From Streptomyces sp. HPF1205 (lineage in GTDB: Bacteria; Actinomycetota; Actinomycetes; Streptomycetales; Streptomycetaceae): 64,000 nt of DNA. This document shows positions 8,509 through 18,878 of the stretch, piece by piece. A program made the position numbers and the translations under genes. The number at the start of each line of letters is the position of its first letter. The first letter of the stretch is position 1. The stretch is taken from the NCBI RefSeq assembly GCF_020400825.1, contig NZ_JAINVH010000021.1, positions 1-64,000 on the forward strand, written 5' to 3'. Below the pieces are notes generated by a model. That model was given only the letters and a program-made list of their open reading frames with translations. It was not told where the DNA came from and did not search any database.

Positions 8509-8522
8509 GGGCCGTTGGTCCC
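8509..8522. promoter_or_regulatory. DevR-box-like palindrome GGGCCGTTGGTCCC
   Basis: A full match to the GGGNCNNNNGNCCC core of DevR/DosR-type boxes, placed about 120 bp before the pncB start in the gap downstream of ftsH. Chance matches are expected at a few per 64 kb at this GC content, so placement upstream of a known dormancy family is the main support. Confidence 0.35.
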
Positions 8523-8589
8523 TGTCCGGGGGGCCGAGAGCCCGTGCCGGTCCGTACCGCCGGGCGCGGCGCCGGGCCCCGCCCGGCCG

Positions 8590-10584
8590 TCAGGCGCCGC
8601 CGGTAGTGCCCGGTGTGCCGGGGCCGCCCGGGGCGCGGGAGTCCGCGGGCGCCTGGGTGTCGCGCGGGCGGTGGAGCACGTCCAGGACGACGGAGCCGTC
8701 GACCGTCTCGCGGGCCGTGAGGAGGCCGGCGAGCTCCTCCAGGGCCGGCCGGTGGGCGCGCAGCAGGGCGACGGCCCGGTGCTCGGCCTGTCCGACCAGG
8801 CGGGCGGTCTCCTCGTCCACGACGCGCTGGGTCCGCTCGCCGTAGGGCCGCTGCAGACTCTCCTCCGTGGTCGCGGTGCCGAGGCCCTGCGGGGACCCCG
8901 AGGCGTATCCGACCGGGCCGAGGGCGGGCGACAGGCCGAACTCGCGGACCATACGGGCGGCGATCGACGTGGCGCCCGCCAGGTCGTCGGCGGCGCCGGT
9001 CGAGCCCTCGCCGAAGACCACCAGTTCTGCGGCGCGTCCGCCGAGCCGCACGGCGAGCAGGTCGGCCAGGTAGCTCTCGGTGTACAGGTGCCGCTCGGCC
9101 TCGGGAAGCTGCTCGGTGGCGCCGAGGGCCGGCCCCGACGGCAGGATCGTCACCTTGGCCACCGGGTCGGCGTGCTCGCACAGCGCCGCCACCAGCGCGT
9201 GCCCGGACTCGTGCACCGCCACGGCGTGCCGTTCCTCCGGCAGCAGCGCGTTGGAGGTCTCCCGGCGTCCGAGCAGCACGCGGTCCCGGGCGTCGTCCAG
9301 GTCCTTCGCGTCGATGACGGTACCGCCCGCCCGTACGGCGTTGATGGCGGCCTCGTTGAGGAGGTTGGCCAGGTCGGCGCCGGAGAAGCCCGGCGTGGCG
9401 CGGGCGAGGACGTTCCAGTCGACGTCGTCGGCAAACGTCTTGCCGCGGGCGTGCACGGCGAGGATCGCCGCCCGTTCGGCCTGATTGGGCAGCGGTACGG
9501 TGACGTGCCGGTCGAACCGGCCGGGCCGCAGCAGGGCGGAGTCCAGGGACTCGGGGCGGTTGGTGGCGGCGAGCACGACGATGCCGGTGCTCTGGTCGAA
9601 GCCGTCCATCTCGGCCAGGAGCTGGTTGAGGGTCTGCTCGCGTTCGTCGTTGCCGCCCAGCCGGGAGGAGCCGCGGCGCCCGCCGACCGCGTCGATCTCG
9701 TCCACGAAGATGATCGAGGGAGCGCGTTTGCGGGCCTCGCCGAAAAGGTCGCGGACCCGGGAGGCGCCGACCCCGACGAACATCTCCACGAAGGCCGACC
9801 CCGTCACCGACAGGAAGGGCACCTCCGCCTCACCGGCCACCGCGCGGGCGATGAGGGTCTTCCCCGTGCCCGGCGGCCCGACCATGAGCACGCCGCGCGG
9901 CCCCTTGGCGCCCGCCAGCGCGTACCGCTCCGGATTGCGCAGGAAGTCGACGATCTCGCTGACCTCCTGCTTGACCCCCTCGTAGCCGGCGACGTCGGCG
10001 AAGCGGGTCGTCGGCCGCTCGGCCTCGATGATCTTGGCGCGGGAGCGGCCCATGGCCGTGACCCCGCCCGTCATCGACCGCGCCGCCCGGCGTCCCGCCC
10101 ACAGGAACAGACCCCCGATGACCACGAGGGGCAGCAGGAAGAAGGCCAGCGTGCCCAGCGCGCCGCCGCCTCCTCCGGAGCTCTGGGAGGCGGTGACGTC
10201 GACCTTCTCGGCCCGCAGCTGCCGTTCGAGGCCGCTGGTGTCCAGCGCGACGGGGATGCGGCTGGTGAACGTGGTGCCGTTCTTGAGGGTTCCGCTCACC
10301 GCCCCCTTGTCGTTGATGTCGACCGTCCTGACCTGCCCGGCGCCCACTTTGGCGACGAAGTCGGTGTACGACAGGGAGGGGGTCCGCCCGGACGGGACCG
10401 ACCGGACCACGATGACGATCAGCACGATGAGCGCGACGAGCGGCAGCAGCCAGCGCCACAGCGGCGGCGCGGGCTGCGGTGACGGCTTCGGCGGCTCACG
10501 CGGCGGCCCGGGCTTGGCCGACCGGGTCCAGTGCCTGACTCCCAGGCGAACCGATGTGATCACTGCGCCGTTTCCCTCCGACAT
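8590..10584 (-). CDS. ftsH: FtsH-type membrane AAA+ zinc metalloprotease
   Basis: A 664-residue ATP-dependent membrane protease that degrades unfolded or unassembled membrane proteins. Membrane segments lie at about 43-61 and 145-164, flanking a small periplasmic domain. Then come Walker A GPPGTGKT (236-243), Walker B IIFVDEID (291-298), the second region of homology RPGRFDR (353-359) and the zinc site HESGH (458-462), with the distal acidic ligand near D533/D534. Length is normal for the family. The N-terminal Pro-rich stretch (24-41) and the island setting suggest an accessory stress paralogue rather than the housekeeping FtsH; that is inference. The start ATG has TCGGAGGG just inside the gene, so ribosome binding is not obvious, but no better start keeps the first membrane segment. 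Confidence 0.92.
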   Translation of the reverse strand: MSEGNGAVITSVRLGVRHWTRSAKPGPPREPPKPSPQPAPPLWRWLLPLVALIVLIVIVVRSVPSGRTPSLSYTDFVAKVGAGQVRTVDINDKGAVSGTLKNGTTFTSRIPVALDTSGLERQLRAEKVDVTASQSSGGGGGALGTLAFFLLPLVVIGGLFLWAGRRAARSMTGGVTAMGRSRAKIIEAERPTTRFADVAGYEGVKQEVSEIVDFLRNPERYALAGAKGPRGVLMVGPPGTGKTLIARAVAGEAEVPFLSVTGSAFVEMFVGVGASRVRDLFGEARKRAPSIIFVDEIDAVGGRRGSSRLGGNDEREQTLNQLLAEMDGFDQSTGIVVLAATNRPESLDSALLRPGRFDRHVTVPLPNQAERAAILAVHARGKTFADDVDWNVLARATPGFSGADLANLLNEAAINAVRAGGTVIDAKDLDDARDRVLLGRRETSNALLPEERHAVAVHESGHALVAALCEHADPVAKVTILPSGPALGATEQLPEAERHLYTESYLADLLAVRLGGRAAELVVFGEGSTGAADDLAGATSIAARMVREFGLSPALGPVGYASGSPQGLGTATTEESLQRPYGERTQRVVDEETARLVGQAEHRAVALLRAHRPALEELAGLLTARETVDGSVVLDVLHRPRDTQAPADSRAPGGPGTPGTTGGA

Positions 10585-10740
10585 CGCGGCCTGCCGGGGT
10601 CCTCCCGCCCCGGCGGACCGGCGACAAGGGGCCGCGGGTGCGCGGCCGTCTCCTCCAGCATCGCCGCTTTCCGCCCCGGCGGCAGGACAGCCGCCGCCGG
10701 CGGGGGCCGGTCGGGGCCGTCCGGGCCGGTCGTCGTTCGG

Positions 10741-10785
10741 TCGGGTCCGGTCGGATCCGGTCGGGTCCGGTCCAAGTCCGGTCCG
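10741..10785. repeat. 10-bp tandem repeats (TCGGGTCCGG) upstream of ftsH
   Basis: Three perfect or near-perfect 10-bp units (10741, 10751, 10761) are followed by two degenerate ones (TCCAAGTCCG, GTCCGAATGG). They sit in the 234-bp gap between the flippase-like gene and the ftsH start. A 10-bp period equals one helical turn, so the array could present repeated sites on one DNA face; a slippage product is equally possible. Confidence 0.7.
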
Positions 10786-10818
10786 AATGGTGCACGGGTC
10801 GGTCCCGGTCTCCGGGGG

Positions 10819-11871
10819 TCAGCGGCGTCTGCCGTGGAGGGTGACGGCCACCCAGCACACCCAGCCCGGCGGCTGGAGCGCCCAGAAGCTCAGCGCGCGG
10901 TACAGCAGCGCGGCGGCCAGGGCCTGGCGCGCGGGCAGGCCGTAGGCGGCGAGCAGCGCGGCCAGTCCGACCTCCAGGACGCCGAGGTTCCCGGGGGTGA
11001 GCCGCAAAGCCGCGGGGACCTGCGTCAGCACGTAGACGACCAGGATCCCCGGCCAGGGGACGGCCACGTTCAGCGCTCGCATGCACAACGCGAGGCAGGC
11101 CAGGTCGAGCGCCCAGTTGCCGAAGGCCTCCGCGGCGGGCAGCAGCCACGGGCGCAGGCCCGGCCGCAGGTTCCACGCCTGTTCCGACACCCGCTGCAGC
11201 GCGTCCTGCACGGAGTGGACCCGCTCGTGGCGGCGGCCCGCCGCGGTCCACAGCCGCCGTGCGGTCCGGCGTACGGCGGCCGACCGCGACAGGACGGCGG
11301 CCGCGCCCGCGGCCAGCGCCAGTACGGCCACGAGGACCAGCAGCGGGCGCAGGAGCACCGCGCGTGAGGACGGGGCGGCGGCCAGCAGCGCCGTGAGGCC
11401 GAGTACGCCGATGGCCGCCGCGGAGAGCGCCCCCGCCACCGCCAGGACCGCCGCGGCGAGCGCCGGGTCGACGGCCCTGCGCCGCATCTGCCGGTACGCC
11501 CAGGCGGCGGCGAAGACGGCGCCGCCCGGCAGGATGCCCGCGACCGCGCCCGCGCCCAGCGTCAGGCCCATGACCCGGCGCAGCGGCCAGCGCGCCCCGC
11601 CCGCGTACAGCAGCCAGCGCCACACCGCCGCGAAGCACAGCAGTGACGCCACCTCGCACCCGGCCGCCGCGACCAGCAGCAGGGGATCGGCCCGGGTGAG
11701 CAGGCCGAACGCCCCGCTCACCTCGCGCCGCCTCACCACGGCCGTGGCCGCCACGCCCGCCAGAATGAGCCCCGCGACGATCCACCAGGCCCGACGCGGC
11801 CACCGTGAGGCCCCCGTCCCGTCGCCGGGAGCGGGTCCGCCGAGCTCGGTACGCCGCGGGCCGCCGGACAC
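10819..11871 (-). CDS. Lysylphosphatidylglycerol synthase/flippase-type (UPF0104) membrane protein
   Basis: A 350-residue polytopic membrane protein with about eight hydrophobic segments, beginning at residue 27 (AWWIVAGLILAG). It matches the LPG_synthase_TM/UPF0104 family by LGAGAVAGILPGGAVFAAAWAYRQM (residues about 108-132, Pro/Gly-rich), the family's central feature, and by the C-terminal RLTPGNLGVLEVG motif. There is no soluble aminoacyl-transfer domain, so it is more like a flippase or lipid-handling subunit than a complete MprF. The GTG start at 11871 has only a weak ribosome site. It points the same way as ftsH, 234 bp away. Substrate unknown. Confidence 0.8.
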   Translation of the reverse strand: MSGGPRRTELGGPAPGDGTGASRWPRRAWWIVAGLILAGVAATAVVRRREVSGAFGLLTRADPLLLVAAAGCEVASLLCFAAVWRWLLYAGGARWPLRRVMGLTLGAGAVAGILPGGAVFAAAWAYRQMRRRAVDPALAAAVLAVAGALSAAAIGVLGLTALLAAAPSSRAVLLRPLLVLVAVLALAAGAAAVLSRSAAVRRTARRLWTAAGRRHERVHSVQDALQRVSEQAWNLRPGLRPWLLPAAEAFGNWALDLACLALCMRALNVAVPWPGILVVYVLTQVPAALRLTPGNLGVLEVGLAALLAAYGLPARQALAAALLYRALSFWALQPPGWVCWVAVTLHGRRR

Positions 11872-12346
11872 GTGCGGGCGGGTTCCTCGGCCTCAGCCCG
11901 GGGGCCGGGCGGCCGTACCCGATGTACCGGGGACCCGGCGCCGACCGTCCAGGAGACGCCCGCGCGCCCCGCGCCCGAGGGGCGCCGCGCCCGCGCCCCG
12001 ACCTGCCGCTGTGCTCATCGCGTGCTCCCTTCCCCGCCGGTCACGTCTCATCGCCCGGACCCTCCGGGGCCGTCGGCACCGGAGCCGTCACCCGGCGGAC
12101 GGCGCGCCCGGCTTCCACGTCCAGGATCCGCCGTCAGGGCGACGGCCACGGAGGAGCCGGCGGACGGTCCCGCCACCGCAGTACGCACCCCGGTCACGGC
12201 GGGAGTGGCGGCAGCCGGCGTTCCGGCGCCGGCGAGCCGGTCGCGGCCTTCGCGGCGCCCGGCTCCGCCCTCCGTCGGTCCCCCGTCCGGCCCTTCCCCG
12301 CCCCGCGGCCCCGCACCGCCGCCGCGGCTCGCGCCCCATGGCCCGC
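11872..12346. other. 475-bp intergenic region, nothing recognised
   Basis: This gap lies between the flippase-like gene (start 11871, leftwards) and the end of the stress protein gene at 12347. It is evenly GC-rich. No open frame here shows a domain, start signal or consistent codon bias. No clear hairpin or repeat was found. Confidence 0.5.
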
Positions 12347-13240
12347 TCAGCCGTGCGGGACGATCGCGACGGGTACGCCCGTCCGGCGCAGGACGGTCCG
12401 CGAGACGGAGCCCGTACCGAACGGCGGCCCGTGGCCGCGGCGGCCGATGACGAGCAGGCAGGCGTCCGACGCGGTCTCCGCCAGGTGGCTGCCCGGGCCG
12501 CCGACCACCGTCTCGGTGATCACGTCGGTCTGCGGGAACCTCTCCGCCCATGGCGCGAGCACCTCGTCCAAGGCCCGGTACGGGCCGCCGTCTCCGTCGC
12601 CCGGCTCCTCGCCCGGCCCGCCCCCGGGTTCGGCCGCGGGCCGTCCCGCAGGGCCGTGCACGACGTGCAGGGGAGCCGCGCGGCGGGCGGCGGCGTCGAA
12701 GGCGAACTCCATGACCCGGTCGTCGGGGCGGGTGACGTCGACTCCGAGGACGACCTCGCGACTGGGCGTCATGGTCGACGGATTGCCATTGGCGTCCGGC
12801 TGGTGCTCGTCCGATTCCCGCTCGCCGGCGTGCAGCAGGACCACCGGCACCGGTGACCGGCGCGCGGCGGCGCGGGCGACCGAGCCGGGCAGCAGGGCCG
12901 CCGCCCCGGAGCCGCGGGCCCCCAGGACCAGCATCTCCGACTGCTCCGCGGCCTCCAGCAGCCAAGGCACGGGCCGGCCGACGACTTCCCGGACGGCGAC
13001 CGGCAGGTCCGGGTACTTGCCCGTCAGCGCCTCCTTCAGGGCGTCCGGCGCCCAGTGCCTGCCGGCCGTGCGCGGTGCGGGATCGGTCGGGGTGGCGACG
13101 GTCTTCCCGCCGGGCCGGCCCGGCACGGCGTGCAGCAGGAGCAGCCGCATGCAGCGCCGGCCCGCCTCCCGCGCCGCCCAGCGCGCGGCGGCCAGGCTCT
13201 CGGGCGAGCCGTCCACTCCCGCGGTGATGGTACGAAGCAT
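12347..13240 (-). CDS. Tandem universal stress protein
   Basis: A 297-residue protein of two UspA domains. Domain 1 starts TITAGVDGSPESLAAARWAAREA and domain 2 starts VVLGVDVTRPDD near residue 155. Both nucleotide loops are present but shorter than canonical (GARGSGAAALLPGSV and GRRGHGPPFGTGSV), one and two residues short between the second glycine and the GS, so ATP binding is uncertain. The ATG at 13240 is preferred over the GTG at 13249 because GAGGTGGGG precedes it at normal spacing. A strong hairpin (13283-13310) separates it from the DUF1876 gene upstream. Confidence 0.88.
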   Translation of the reverse strand: MLRTITAGVDGSPESLAAARWAAREAGRRCMRLLLLHAVPGRPGGKTVATPTDPAPRTAGRHWAPDALKEALTGKYPDLPVAVREVVGRPVPWLLEAAEQSEMLVLGARGSGAAALLPGSVARAAARRSPVPVVLLHAGERESDEHQPDANGNPSTMTPSREVVLGVDVTRPDDRVMEFAFDAAARRAAPLHVVHGPAGRPAAEPGGGPGEEPGDGDGGPYRALDEVLAPWAERFPQTDVITETVVGGPGSHLAETASDACLLVIGRRGHGPPFGTGSVSRTVLRRTGVPVAIVPHG

Positions 13241-13282
13241 GGTCCCCACCTCGTTCGGGTCTGCGGATCACACCCCCACCTC

Positions 13283-13310
13283 GGCGGGCCCCGGCAGGCA
13301 GGGGCCCGCC
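13283..13310. terminator. Perfect 10-bp stem hairpin
   Basis: GGCGGGCCCC and its exact complement GGGGCCCGCC flank an 8-nt loop. It lies 93 nt after the stop of the DUF1876 gene, which is read leftwards, and upstream of the stress protein start. There is no T tract, as is usual in actinomycetes. It probably ends the 14619-13403 transcript. Confidence 0.65.
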
Positions 13311-13402
13311 GTCCCGTGCCCGGCCCCGGCCTTCCCCGCCGCCGGGCCGGGCCGACGCCGGGCCGACGACGAGCCGGCCCGGCGTCTCCCGCGCGGCGCC
13401 GT

Positions 13403-13678
13403 TCACCCGTGCGCGTTGTCCTCGGCGTCGGTGGCGCCCGCTTCCACGAGCCGCCGGCCGAGTTCGAGCAGGGCCCGGCCGGCCGCGTACTCGTCGCCGA
13501 TCTCCGGGACCGGCTTGTCGTGCGGGTTGCGGCGGGCCGTGGTGCGGGTGACCAGTTCGTTGTCACCCGTTCGGAGGATGGCCTGGACGGCGGTGTTGTC
13601 CTCGTCCTCCTCGAAGATGTCCAGCCGCACGTTCCACGTCCTGGTGCGGCCGGGCGCGGCCGCCTTCTGCTGCGTCAT
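13403..13678 (-). CDS. DUF1876 family small protein
   Basis: A 91-residue protein. The core TWNVRLDIFEEDEDNTAVQAIL, the ARRNPHDKPVPEIGDEYAAGRAL segment and the closing helix LLELGRRLVEAG mark DUF1876. Its mycobacterial members Rv1738 and Rv2632c are linked to dormancy, and Rv1738 has a fold resembling ribosome hibernation factors. It is likely a small dimeric protein acting on ribosomes or RNA in stationary or hypoxic cells; that is inference from the family. The ATG follows AGGAACGCAGCTC. It lies 47 bp after the CBS-BON gene and is probably co-transcribed with it. Confidence 0.88.
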   Translation of the reverse strand: MTQQKAAAPGRTRTWNVRLDIFEEDEDNTAVQAILRTGDNELVTRTTARRNPHDKPVPEIGDEYAAGRALLELGRRLVEAGATDAEDNAHG

Positions 13679-13725
13679 GAGCTGCGTTCCTTTCGCTCTG
13701 GCGTGTACCGGGGGAGCGACCCCGC

Positions 13726-14619
13726 TCAGACGGAGATCAGATGGTCGACCACCTCCGCCACGTCGTCCACGTCACCGATGGCCCGAAGCAGTTCGGGGAT
13801 GCCGTCGGCGCTCATCCGCCCCCGGACGTCGACCACGCCGTCGTGGACGTCGACCTCGACCGAGTCCCGCACCTGCCGGAACTCGTCCCCGATGACGCGG
13901 GTCTCGATCTCCTCGCGGATGCGGTCGTCGTCGCGTACGAGTGCCTGCAGGAGCGCCGCCCTGCGCACCACTCCGACCAGGCGCCCCGCGTGGTCCGTCA
14001 CGGGCATCCGCTTCAGCCGCGAGCGGGCGGCGAGCCAGGCGGCGTCCGCGACGGTCGTCCCCGGCCGCACCGTGACCGCGGGCGACGTCATCAGGGTCCC
14101 GGCGCTCTCGCCGCCGGACTTCGCCCGCACCCGGCGGTCCCTGAGCCGGCCGACGGGTCCCGCGGGTGGCTCCTCGGCCTCGACGGCGGCCTTGGCCAGG
14201 AGGTCGGACACCGACACCACCCCCAGCACCTGGTCCTCGGCGTCCACGACGGGCACCGCGCCCAGGTCCTCCCGGGCCAGGACGTGCGTGACGTCGAGGA
14301 ACGGTAGCTCGTCCCGTACCGACACCGCGGGTACGTCCATGACGTCCCGGACGCGCACGGGGGGCGGCGGCGGGGCGGGGGCGGCGGCCGGCGGCCCGGC
14401 GGGCGCCTGCTCGGCGTGACCGCGCTCGGGCAGCTCGCCCTCGGTGCGGCCGGGCCCGGCCGGCCGCCTGGTGTCCGTCCCGCTCGACGAGTGGACGGCC
14501 AGCGCACCGATGTAGCGCTGCAGCATGCGCTGCCGGTGCTCCTCGTCCGGCCGCCATGGCGTGGAGGGAGCGGCACGGCGGGCCTCGCGGCCCGCGGAGA
14601 AGGATTCGCGGTCGGTCAT
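13726..14619 (-). CDS. CBS-CBS-BON domain protein with long N-terminal tail
   Basis: A 297-residue protein. About 90 N-terminal residues are disordered and Ala/Pro/Gly-rich. A first CBS motif follows from about 98 (VRDVMDVPAVSV to GVVSVSDLLAKA), a second from about 165 (AGTLMTSPAVTV to GVVRRAALLQAL), and a C-terminal BON domain from about 230 (IEVDVHDGVVDVRGRMS type, here VEVDVHDGVVDVRGRM). It has the same architecture as 4685-5371 but about 70 residues longer. The ATG at 14619 follows GGAGGCC. It shares a 314-bp divergent promoter region containing 14-bp repeats with the V/A-ATPase operon. Confidence 0.85.
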   Translation of the reverse strand: MTDRESFSAGREARRAAPSTPWRPDEEHRQRMLQRYIGALAVHSSSGTDTRRPAGPGRTEGELPERGHAEQAPAGPPAAAPAPPPPPVRVRDVMDVPAVSVRDELPFLDVTHVLAREDLGAVPVVDAEDQVLGVVSVSDLLAKAAVEAEEPPAGPVGRLRDRRVRAKSGGESAGTLMTSPAVTVRPGTTVADAAWLAARSRLKRMPVTDHAGRLVGVVRRAALLQALVRDDDRIREEIETRVIGDEFRQVRDSVEVDVHDGVVDVRGRMSADGIPELLRAIGDVDDVAEVVDHLISV

Positions 14620-14933
14620 GGCGGCCTCCTGCCCCTGTGACGGTATGCCCTTGCGGCGCGGCGCCCCGCCGCGGTTCGTCCCCGCGTCCCCCTCCGGCCG
14701 GCCTGTCCCCGACAGCCACTCCCGGGCAGCCACTCCCCGACAGCCATTCCCGGACAGCCCCGGCCAGGACCGCCCGGCGTGGGACGCGCCTTTGTTCATC
14801 GTCCGCCCTCGGGCGGGCCGGCGCATGTGCCGAATGGCCCTGCGGAATCCGGCGGACGGCCCGTCACCGGGTGACAGCCGTCGCGCCGTGTGGACACTGG
14901 GAACCGCGGGGGCCGACGGCGGAAGAGACCTCC
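14620..14933. promoter_or_regulatory. Divergent intergenic region before the V/A-ATPase operon
   Basis: A 314-bp gap between the CBS-BON gene (leftwards) and the ATPase operon (rightwards). It holds the 14-bp tandem array at 14713-14768 and the imperfect dyad GGCGCATGTGCC near 14879. No gene is seen. It should contain promoters for both directions, but no clear -35/-10 pair stands out. Confidence 0.5.
14713..14768. repeat. 14-bp tandem repeat, four units (CAGCCACTCCCGGG)
   Basis: Units begin at 14713, 14727, 14741 and 14755. The first three differ at only a few positions (CAGCCACTCCCGGG, CAGCCACTCCCCGA, CAGCCATTCCCGGA) and the fourth keeps only CAGCC plus a G/C-rich tail. The strict 14-bp period in a divergent promoter region suggests repeated protein sites (iteron-like), but no known regulator fits. 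Confidence 0.75.
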
Positions 14934-15404
14934 ATGCCCAGCTTCCGGAACTTCCTGGCGCGGTTCCGTCCCACCGGCACCCCGGGTGCCGCCGCGGGCG
15001 GCGTGCCCGCCGACCGCGCCGCGGAACTGGCCGCCGAACTGGGCCCTTCCCTCGACCGGCTGGCCCCGGCGCAGGAGGAGGCGGCCGGGCTGCGGAAGGC
15101 CGCGGAACAGGAGGCGGAGCGGATCCGGCAGGACGCCGCGGCCCGTGCGCGGGACCTCGTCGCCGACGCGCACGCCCGCGCCCCCGGCATCCGGGAGGAG
15201 GCGGCGGCCGATGGACGCCGGGCCGCCGCCGCGGAAGCCGCCAGGGTGCGGCAGGCCGCCGAGGACGAGGTGCGCGAGACGCGGGCGCGCGCGGCCGCCC
15301 GGATGCCCGGCATGGTCGACGAGGTCGCGCGCCGCGCCCTGCCCGCGGCCGACGGGGCGGCCGAAGGAGCGGCCGAAGGAGCGGCCGACGGGGCGGTGAC
15401 GTAG
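14934..15404 (+). CDS. V/A-type ATPase coiled-coil stalk subunit (G/H-like)
   Basis: A 156-residue protein dominated by an Ala/Glu/Arg-rich helix from about 25 to 138 (EEAAGLRKAAEQEAERIRQ, VRQAAEDEVRETRARAAAR), as in the peripheral stalk subunit G/H of A-type ATPases, which pairs with subunit E. It ends in Ala/Gly repeats (GAAEGAAEGAADGA). It is the first gene of the nine-gene ATPase operon; the next gene starts 2 nt after its stop. Low sequence complexity makes homology weak, so the call depends mainly on position and coiled-coil content. The ATG follows GGAAGAGACC. Confidence 0.65.
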   Translation: MPSFRNFLARFRPTGTPGAAAGGVPADRAAELAAELGPSLDRLAPAQEEAAGLRKAAEQEAERIRQDAAARARDLVADAHARAPGIREEAAADGRRAAAAEAARVRQAAEDEVRETRARAAARMPGMVDEVARRALPAADGAAEGAAEGAADGAVT

Positions 15405-15406
15405 CC

Positions 15407-16325
15407 GTGGGCGCCGCATGGGTCGCCGGGGTCAGCCGCTCCAAGGCCCTGCTGTCCCGGTGCCTGGGCGCGCCGGAGGCGCGGGACCTGGCGGCGTCGC
15501 GGTCCCTCGACGCCGCCCTGCGGCGGCTGTCCACGACCGCGTACCGGCGGTTCCTGCTCCCCGACGCGTCCCTCGCGCAGGCGCAGCGCGCCGTGTCGGC
15601 GACACTGCTGTGGCACCTGCGGGTGCTGGCGGGCTGGCTGCCCCGGCAGGGCGCGAGGGCGCTACGGGCGCTGGCGGCCGGATTCGAGATCTCCAACACC
15701 GAGGACCTGCTGCGGTCGTACGGCGGCGAGCCGGCACCGCACCCGTACCGGCTGGGCGCGCTGGCCACCGCCTGGGGCCGGCTGGGCGCCGCCCGCGGCC
15801 CGGGGGAGCTGCGAGCGGCCCTGGCAGCCTCGGCCTGGGGCGACCCGGGCGGCGAGGACCCGGCGTCCCTGGCCGTCTCCTTGCGGCTCGCCGCCTGCGC
15901 GCAGGTCGCCGCCGCGGCCGCCCCCGCCGAGGGGTGGGCGGCGGGCCGGGCCGCCCTGCTCGTTGCCCGGGTGCGCTTCGTCTCACGGCGGACGCTGCCG
16001 GCGCCGGCCCTGCGGCGGGCCGACGCGCTGCTGGGGCCGCGGTCCGTGGCGGCGGACTCCTTCGACGGCTTCCGGTCCGCTCTGCGCCCGGCCGCACGCT
16101 GGGCACTGGACGGCGTCGCCGACCCGGTCGGCCTGTGGCGTGCCGAGGCACGCTGGTGGGCGACGGTCGACCGGGAGGGCCGCGACCTGCTGCGGGCGAC
16201 CGGGTCGACCGGATACGGCCCGGCGCCCGTCGTGGGGGCGGTGGCGGCGCTGTCGGCCGACGCCTGGCGGGTCCGGGCCGCGCTGCAGGCGGCCGGGCAC
16301 GGTGAGGCCCCTCTGGAGGTGCTCG

Positions 16326-16339
<14 letters not shown>
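15407..16339 (+). CDS. V/A-type ATPase subunit C (d/AC39-like)
   Basis: A 310-residue, almost wholly helical protein, the normal length for the A-type subunit C that caps the rotor ring and links it to the central stalk. Recognisable features are the N-terminal RSKALLSRCL segment, RALAAGFEISNTEDLLRSYGG near residues 85-105 (family motif: a helix with the rotor-domain tyrosine/asparagine pattern) and RAEARWWATVDREGRDLL near the end. The GTG at 15407 is used; it sits two bases after the previous stop. It overlaps the next gene by 14 bp, indicating translational coupling. Confidence 0.8.
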
Positions 16340-18359
<2,020 letters not shown>

Positions 18360-18363
<4 letters not shown>

Positions 18364-18878
18364 GCGCCCAGGAGACCGGAGCGGACGCCGCCCTGGAACC
18401 CGCCCGGGACGAGCTGCTGCGCGCCGCCCGGGCCGACGCCGAGGCGCTGCTCGCCCGGGCCCGTGAGGAAGCCGACCGGACCCTGCGGGCCGCGCGGGAG
18501 GAGGCCGAGGCCGTTACGGACCTGGCCCGCCGCCAAGGCGCAGAGGACGGGAAGGCGGACTTCGCCGCGCGGGTCGGACAGGCCCGCCGCGAGGCCGCGG
18601 CGGCCCGGCTCGCCGCCATGGGCGGCATCCACGCCGATTTCGCCCGGCTGGTGACCGTCCGGGTGGGGGAGCTGTACGCCGCGGACCCCTCGGCGCGGGC
18701 CCGGCTGGCCGCCAGGGCCGGGGCGCTGCTCGGCCCGGAGGCCCGTACGAGCGAGCACCCCGCGGGAGGGGTGAGGGCGGTCGCGCCCGGGCGGGAGGTC
18801 GACCTCGGCGTCCCGGCCCTGGCGGCCAGGGCGCTGGACGCCTTCGGCGCCGGGGTGGAGCGGCTGTGGCGGCCCTGA
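18360..18878 (+). CDS. V/A-type ATPase subunit E
   Basis: A 172-residue protein. The N-terminal half is an Ala/Glu/Arg coiled coil (LLARAREEADRTLRAAREEAE, 34-54) for the peripheral stalk. The C-terminal half is a small globular domain (about 100-172) ending in the subunit E pattern of LDAFGAGVERLW. Its partner is probably the coiled-coil protein at 14934. GTG start, overlapping subunit F by 4 bp; its end overlaps subunit A by 19 bp. Confidence 0.85.
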
